DNA of 8,970 bases from an uncultured Bacilli bacterium (lineage in GTDB: Bacteria > Bacillota_I > Bacilli_A > RF39 > UBA660), in contig CANRHY010000031.1 in the NCBI GenBank assembly GCA_947630515.1, forward strand, positions 1 to 8,970. The letters are read 5' to 3'. Shown here one piece after another: positions 6,513 to 8,970 of the stretch. The notes under the pieces are model-generated. The model had not been told where the DNA came from. It did no database searches and saw nothing but the letters and a program-made list of their open reading frames with translations. Each line of letters starts with the position of its first letter. The stretch's first letter is position 1. Both the position numbers and the translations under genes were made by a program.

Positions 6513-6586
6513 AGGGGTATAATATAATGGTAGTATTAACGTCTCCAAAACGTTCCGTTCGGGTTCGAATCCTGATACCCCTGCCA
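6513..6586 (+). tRNA. trnW: tRNA-Trp (anticodon CCA)
   Basis: A complete 74-base cloverleaf. The acceptor stem AGGGGTA pairs with TACCCCT. The D stem is ATAT/GTAT around a short loop containing GG. The anticodon stem AACGT/ACGTT carries the loop CTCCAAA with CCA at 6545-6547. The T arm is TCGGG/CCTGA with loop TTCGAAT. The discriminator is G73 and the 3' CCA is encoded. The CCA anticodon reads UGG only, which agrees with TGA not being read as Trp in this window. It has its own promoter and terminator and no duplicated 3' end that would indicate an integrated element. Confidence 0.97.
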
Positions 6587-6622
6587 AAGGATTGTACGCG
6601 TTTATTAACGCTTCTCATATAG

Positions 6623-6650
6623 AAAAATCCAGATATTTGCTGGGTTTTTA
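6623..6650 (+). terminator. Terminator downstream of tRNA-Trp
   Basis: AAAAATCCAG (6623-6632) pairs with CTGGGTTTTT (6640-6649), one G-T wobble, seven-base loop, ending in a T run. A smaller hairpin, GCGTT (6598-6602) with AACGC (6607-6611), lies between it and the tRNA. Confidence 0.8.
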
Positions 6651-6679
6651 TTGTATCTAAAAGTATTTTTTGTTATAAT
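6651..6679 (+). promoter_or_regulatory. Promoter of the 208-aa gene
   Basis: TTGTAT (6651-6656), a 17-base spacer and TATAAT (6674-6679). The -35 begins right after the tRNA terminator T run. Confidence 0.65.
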
Positions 6680-6706
6680 AATTAATTAGAAAGAGAGGTT
6701 TTGAGA

Positions 6707-7333
6707 GTGTCAGATATAAGGTATTTGCGTTCTTTAAAACAATACATTGAATTTTTAAAAAAGTATGTTAATATAAGTAGTTATGATAGACTTATTGAAG
6801 AAGCAAAGTGTTTTGATTTAAGTTTAATGAAAGGTATAATAGAACAAGGGTATTCTGGTACTCCTACATTTATTAGTTCTAATCCAACTGATTCTAAAAA
6901 TTTCGCTCATGCTTTTCCATGGCGTTTTATTGGAACTGTTACTGGTAAATTATATTATAATTCTAAAGATGGATTAAATTTCTATTATTTAAGAAAATTA
7001 TTAGGAAATGATGATAAAACACGTGATTTATGTGAAATTCGTACTGAACATATAAATAGTTATCGCCATGATTCTTTGCTACTTATAAGAGAACAACCTG
7101 CTTTAGCTTTTTCTTTAGCTAAAGCAAATATAGATACTGTTTTTGGAGATGTAGTTGGTAAAAAAGATAATGAAGGCTTATGGTTTTATGAAAGTTTATA
7201 TGATTTATTAGTAGAAGAATATAAAGATTCATATTATGAAATTGAATTTAAACCTGAAGAAAATGAACTTTATGGATACAATATATTAATTTATAAGAAA
7301 GATAAGCGTTTTATAGAAGCAAAAAATAGGTAG
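6707..7333 (+). CDS. Uncharacterised 208-aa protein with a GTG start
   Basis: AGAGAGG (6692-6698) lies eight bases before GTG 6707, making it the best start; the in-frame TTG at 6701 is only two bases from the site. The protein is soluble, mixed alpha/beta, without signal peptide or membrane segment. Notable stretches are GYSGTPTFISSNPTDS followed by FAHAFPWRFIG (about residues 48-76), then RTEHINSYRHDSLLLIREQPALAF and DTVFGDVVG (about 118-152), which look like a conserved His/Asp/Glu-containing core. I do not recognise the family and assign no activity. It has its own promoter and no clear terminator (only a weak A/T hairpin at 7348-7365), and marks the end of the ordinary chromosomal block. 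Confidence 0.8.
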   Translation: MSDIRYLRSLKQYIEFLKKYVNISSYDRLIEEAKCFDLSLMKGIIEQGYSGTPTFISSNPTDSKNFAHAFPWRFIGTVTGKLYYNSKDGLNFYYLRKLLGNDDKTRDLCEIRTEHINSYRHDSLLLIREQPALAFSLAKANIDTVFGDVVGKKDNEGLWFYESLYDLLVEEYKDSYYEIEFKPEENELYGYNILIYKKDKRFIEAKNR

Positions 7334-7395
7334 AAAATATAAAATTGTTTGATTTATTTATCAAAAAAATAAAAATGATTTTTTTATAGGAATGG

Positions 7396-7432
7396 TTAAA
7401 TATGTTAGAAAATGTTAATTATAAAATAATAT
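7396..7432 (+). repeat. 37-bp direct repeat, copy 1
   Basis: Exact 37-base copy of 8424-8460, comprising six bases of upstream sequence, the ATG and the first ten codons of the gene at 8430. The offset between copies is 1028 bases. Identity stops abruptly at 7433. Confidence 0.95.
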
Positions 7433-7479
7433 TGACATTAACAACACCTCCATCATATAGAAAATTCATCAATTGTTGA
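7402..7479 (+). pseudogene. Truncated start of a second copy of the 8430 gene
   Basis: ATG 7402 is preceded by AGGAATGG, a usable ribosome binding site. The first ten residues (MLENVNYKII) equal those of the gene at 8430. The frame then runs 15 further, unrelated residues to a TGA at 7477-7479. It looks like the 5' stump left by recombination or deletion at the repeat, not a functional gene. Confidence 0.6.
7436..7451 (-). promoter_or_regulatory. Orphan ribosome binding site plus start codon on the minus strand
   Basis: On the minus strand GGAGGTG (7451-7445), six bases, then ATG (7438-7436): a textbook initiation site. The frame meets a stop after seven codons, because the 37-bp repeat begins two codons in. 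It may be the severed start of a lost minus-strand gene. Confidence 0.35.
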
Positions 7480-7486
7480 TTTTTTG
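7468..7486 (+). terminator. Weak terminator-like hairpin
   Basis: ATCAA (7468-7472), a three-base loop, TTGAT (7476-7480), then TTTTT. The stem is short; it could end transcription coming from the 208-aa gene. Confidence 0.3.
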
Positions 7487-7529
7487 TTAAATTTAAAATA
7501 AGGTTTTTGTCAAAAATTTTGTAATTTTC

Positions 7530-7558
7530 TTGACAGAGATAAGTGATAGTAGTAATAT
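7530..7558 (+). promoter_or_regulatory. Strong sigma-A promoter of the 7586-8430 operon
   Basis: Perfect TTGACA (7530-7535), a 17-base spacer and TAATAT (7553-7558). This is the best -35 in the window, about 50 bases before the first gene of the operon. Confidence 0.8.
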
Positions 7559-7585
7559 AAATAAACAATAAAGTTTGGAGGAATT

Positions 7586-8215
7586 ATGGAAGAAAATATT
7601 AAAGAGTTGTTATTATCTGATTTGATTTGCCTATCTAAAAATAAAAATGATGTTTTTTACACTGAATTAAAACGTAGAATGTTTTTTTGCGGATTTACCG
7701 AAAATGAAATAGAAGAATTAGTATATTTTGAAACTTCGATTTATCATGCAAATATATTAAAGTATACTGGAAAAATAAAAAATGAGCATTGGATTATTGG
7801 GAAAGAAAATGAAACACATATTTTTAAGAATAAAGATATGTATGAATATAATCCAAATACTGATAATAAAAACACACTCTTACTATCTACATTAGTGGCT
7901 GTTATTGATGAAGCAATTGTTTTAACATATTCTTCTAAAATTGATAATTACAAAGCAAAAGAAGAAATTAAACAATTGGCAAAAGAAACGCAAGATAATT
8001 GGCTATTTTTTGAATTTAAAAACAGAATTGAATATACATGTAGATGTGCTAATCATATAATTAATGGACCAAAGGAATGCATTTATAATGAAAAAATATC
8101 TATATTATATGATAACGAAATGCAAATTTGCATGAATAGATGGGATAATATTAATATATATTCTAAGAAATTTGAACCGTATACTGAATCCTACTTTATT
8201 AGTGAGGAGGTGTAA
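7586..8215 (+). CDS. Uncharacterised 209-aa protein, first gene of the accessory operon
   Basis: ATG 7586 follows GGAGG (7577-7581) with a four-base gap and a consensus promoter. The protein is soluble and acidic. Its N-terminal ~45 residues are helical (LLLSDLICLSKNKNDVFYTELKRR, then FTENEIEELVYFE), the middle part is mixed, and four Cys lie in total (one near 17, others in CRCANH and GPKECIYN near 150-165). The spread of Cys and His does not form a clear metal-binding motif. I recognise no family. The gene end encodes EEV within GAGGAGGTGTAA, so its last codons form the Shine-Dalgarno of the next gene, which starts two bases after the stop; the genes are tightly coupled. It lies between two copies of the 37-bp repeat, suggesting acquisition or shuffling as a unit. 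Confidence 0.8.
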   Translation: MEENIKELLLSDLICLSKNKNDVFYTELKRRMFFCGFTENEIEELVYFETSIYHANILKYTGKIKNEHWIIGKENETHIFKNKDMYEYNPNTDNKNTLLLSTLVAVIDEAIVLTYSSKIDNYKAKEEIKQLAKETQDNWLFFEFKNRIEYTCRCANHIINGPKECIYNEKISILYDNEMQICMNRWDNINIYSKKFEPYTESYFISEEV

Positions 8216-8217
8216 AA

Positions 8218-8427
8218 ATGTCTAATAAATCAAAAAGTACAAAAGATGTGGATAGTGGCTATCCTGTATATGATCGTTATAAAGATTATCAAAGTGGACA
8301 TACACACGAATGGGGTGGATATTCGAGAAGTGAAGGTAAATATTATGAAGGCGGTCATGGAGAAAATACTGATTCAGAAACTAAAAAAGAGTCAGGGAAA
8401 ATATTTAGAAAACAAAGAGGGGATTAA
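8218..8427 (+). CDS. Small 69-aa Gly/Tyr/His-rich hydrophilic protein
   Basis: ATG 8218 is two bases after the previous stop, with a very strong AGGAGGTG (8205-8212). The protein is short, without hydrophobic segment, and probably disordered. Its Ser/Lys/Asp-rich start leads to a central aromatic-glycine-histidine stretch (residues 24-50, with H28, H30, W32, H47 and several GY/GG/YY pairs), then a charged Lys/Arg tail. The strong ribosome binding site and the tight spacing to both neighbours make it a genuine gene despite its size. The +1-frame ORF over the same bases (8246-8446) has no initiation signal. Function unknown. A small partner peptide of the 209-aa protein, or a remnant of a larger secreted protein, are both possible. 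Confidence 0.7.
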   Translation: MSNKSKSTKDVDSGYPVYDRYKDYQSGHTHEWGGYSRSEGKYYEGGHGENTDSETKKESGKIFRKQRGD

Positions 8428-8460
8428 ATATGTTAGAAAATGTTAATTATAAAATAATAT
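8424..8460 (+). repeat. 37-bp direct repeat, copy 2
   Basis: Exact match to 7396-7432. This copy spans the end of the 69-aa gene (its TAA at 8425-8427), the ATG at 8430 and the first ten codons of the following gene. Confidence 0.95.
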
Positions 8461-8696
8461 CAAAAGAAAAGTATGAAGAGATTTTACAAGAAAGTGATAA
8501 AAAAACTTATTATTTATATCACTATATAATTTGTAAATGTGAATCTAACGAAATAATAAAAATAGATAAAATAGAAGATTTAGAAAAAATAAAAGATAAA
8601 AAAGTGCTAATTAAATATTATATAGAAAGAATACATTATTATTCCCATAATTCAAATGAAGATTATGAATATGGTTTTCCAAGTTATATAATTTAG
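8430..8696 (+). CDS. Uncharacterised 88-aa protein, probably the N-terminal part of a frameshifted ~136-aa gene
   Basis: ATG 8430 follows the previous stop by two bases, with AGGGGAT (8418-8424) as ribosome binding site. The visible product is 88 residues, charged and Lys/Ile/Tyr-rich, containing YYLYHYIICKCESNE and an acidic Asn/Glu/Asp/Tyr run near its end. The frame stops at TAG 8694-8696 just after FPSYII. The reading frame one base back (codons starting at 8693) continues LGYFYIDGF and stays open to TAA 8839. One extra T in the ATTTAG at 8691-8696 would join the two parts into a single ~136-residue protein. Either the gene is broken by a one-base deletion or the assembly has a homopolymer error. 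Size and position at the end of the cassette would suit an immunity-type protein, but no family is recognised. Confidence 0.65.
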   Translation: MLENVNYKIISKEKYEEILQESDKKTYYLYHYIICKCESNEIIKIDKIEDLEKIKDKKVLIKYYIERIHYYSHNSNEDYEYGFPSYII

Positions 8697-8839
8697 GTTA
8701 CTTTTATATAGATGGTTTTATTGATATGCGTAAAGAAGAAAAGGAAAATATAAAAAAGCTTTTTGATAATTATGATGAACATTTTAAAGAATTAAAATTC
8801 CCATTTACTGATAGTAAGTTTTTATTAAAAAATATTTAA
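8669..8839 (+). pseudogene. Out-of-frame C-terminal part of the gene at 8430
   Basis: The frame open from 8669 to TAA 8837-8839 has no start codon with a ribosome binding site. From 8693 it encodes LGYFYIDGF, then a Lys/Glu-rich helix and a Phe/Lys-rich end finishing in FLLKNI. It reads as normal protein and fits directly onto the end of the 88-aa product, so it is interpreted as the continuation after a -1 nucleotide change near 8692-8694. Confidence 0.5.
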
Positions 8840-8940
8840 CTATTATAAGTATAAAAAGACTTCAAATTTAAGTGGAGTTGTTAGAGGTATGATAAAAGAA
8901 GGACTTTATGTTACTAAGGGCTATAAAATAGGAGATCAAA
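8829..8940 (+). pseudogene. 5'-truncated fragment resembling YqeB/EF2563-type proteins
   Basis: A frame open from 8829 (in-frame TAA at 8826-8828) to the window end encodes NLSGVVRGMIKEG followed by LYVTKGYKIGD. This resembles the G-v-l-RG-l-i-dG-x-x-V-kKG-x-KigD-i-D-P-R block of YqeB/EF2563 proteins associated with selenium-dependent molybdenum hydroxylases. The resemblance is from memory. No N-terminal part precedes it; only ATG 8889, inside the conserved block, could start. The similarity stops right after the GD at about 8932-8937, where Asp-Pro-Arg would be expected. It is probably a gene relic, cut on the left by the accessory cassette. Confidence 0.4.
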
Positions 8941-8946
8941 TCATCA

Positions 8947-8970
8947 GGCACGCGACTGTGGTCGTGGCCG
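8947..8970. other. Abruptly GC-rich window end
   Basis: 18 of the last 24 bases are G or C, unlike everything else in the window. The change follows a GATC at 8935-8938 by a few bases. It may be a chimeric read end, foreign DNA or a contig-end artefact. Confidence 0.4.

Larger units (their letters stand above)
7334..7585. other. Recombination scar and promoter region ahead of the accessory operon
   Basis: The 252-base spacer contains weak A/T hairpins (7348-7365 and around 7371-7387), copy 1 of the direct repeat with a gene stump, an orphan minus-strand start, a short hairpin with T run and the operon promoter. No intact gene is visible. Confidence 0.6.

Noticed and set aside
6513..6586. tRNA-Trp as integration site of the accessory region
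   Set aside because: No copy of the tRNA 3' end recurs downstream, no integrase is present, and an ordinary gene with its own promoter lies between the tRNA and the cassette.
8246..8446. Open frame of 66 codons overlapping the 69-aa gene in another frame
   Set aside because: No Shine-Dalgarno precedes it, whereas the 69-aa frame has AGGAGGTG and tight spacing to both neighbours.
1..8970. CRISPR array, insertion sequence or alternative code (TGA as Trp)
   Set aside because: No regularly spaced repeats, no transposase and no terminal inverted repeats are seen. TGA does not occur in frame in the genes, and the Trp tRNA reads only UGG.

Overview
The window is strongly AT-rich (roughly 25-30% GC by eye) and uses the standard code. 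It carries a spore-cortex hydrolase of the CwlJ type, a tRNA-Trp with an encoded CCA, classical AGGAGG-type ribosome binding sites and TTGACA/TATAAT promoters. Together these point to a low-GC endospore-forming Bacillota (Clostridia- or Erysipelotrichia-like). I cannot name the species.

Layout. (1) 1-1246: the 3' part of a two-gene operon of proteins I do not recognise, ending in a clear intrinsic terminator. (2) 1549-2316, minus strand: a 255-aa protein resembling DUF5677/HEPN-like helical proteins, with a near-consensus promoter and a very short leader. (3) 2423-3838: a signal-peptide-less zinc amidase (Amidase_3) with five C-terminal LysM repeats, transcribed divergently from (2). (4) 3970-5496: a 508-aa protein of unknown function. 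(5) 5497-5919, minus strand: cwlJ, convergent with (4), the two stop codons abutting. (6) 5987-6466: a family-6 uracil-DNA-glycosylase-superfamily enzyme (DNA-deoxyinosine glycosylase), probably leaderless. (7) 6513-6586: tRNA-Trp with its own promoter and terminator. (8) 6707-7333: a 208-aa unknown protein starting at GTG.

(9) 7334-8970 is the accessory-looking part. A 37-bp exact direct repeat, covering the first ten codons of the gene at 8430, lies at 7396-7432 and again at 8424-8460. It brackets a module of about 1 kb with a strong promoter and two tightly coupled genes (209 aa and a 69-aa Gly/Tyr/His-rich protein). The repeated gene itself appears frameshifted near 8693. Behind it is a 5'-truncated fragment resembling the C-terminal part of YqeB/EF2563-type proteins. 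The last ~24 bases are abruptly GC-rich and may be a chimeric or foreign end.

How the genes relate. The amidase and cwlJ are both peptidoglycan hydrolases without signal peptides. Their upstream regions match at 22 of 25 positions, from the -10 region into the Shine-Dalgarno, with a CATA-type -10 like those read by mother-cell sigma factors. I infer that both are sporulation genes of the mother cell. The 7396-8839 region is the best candidate for something undescribed: a small recombining gene cassette, possibly toxin/immunity-like, but no family there is recognised.
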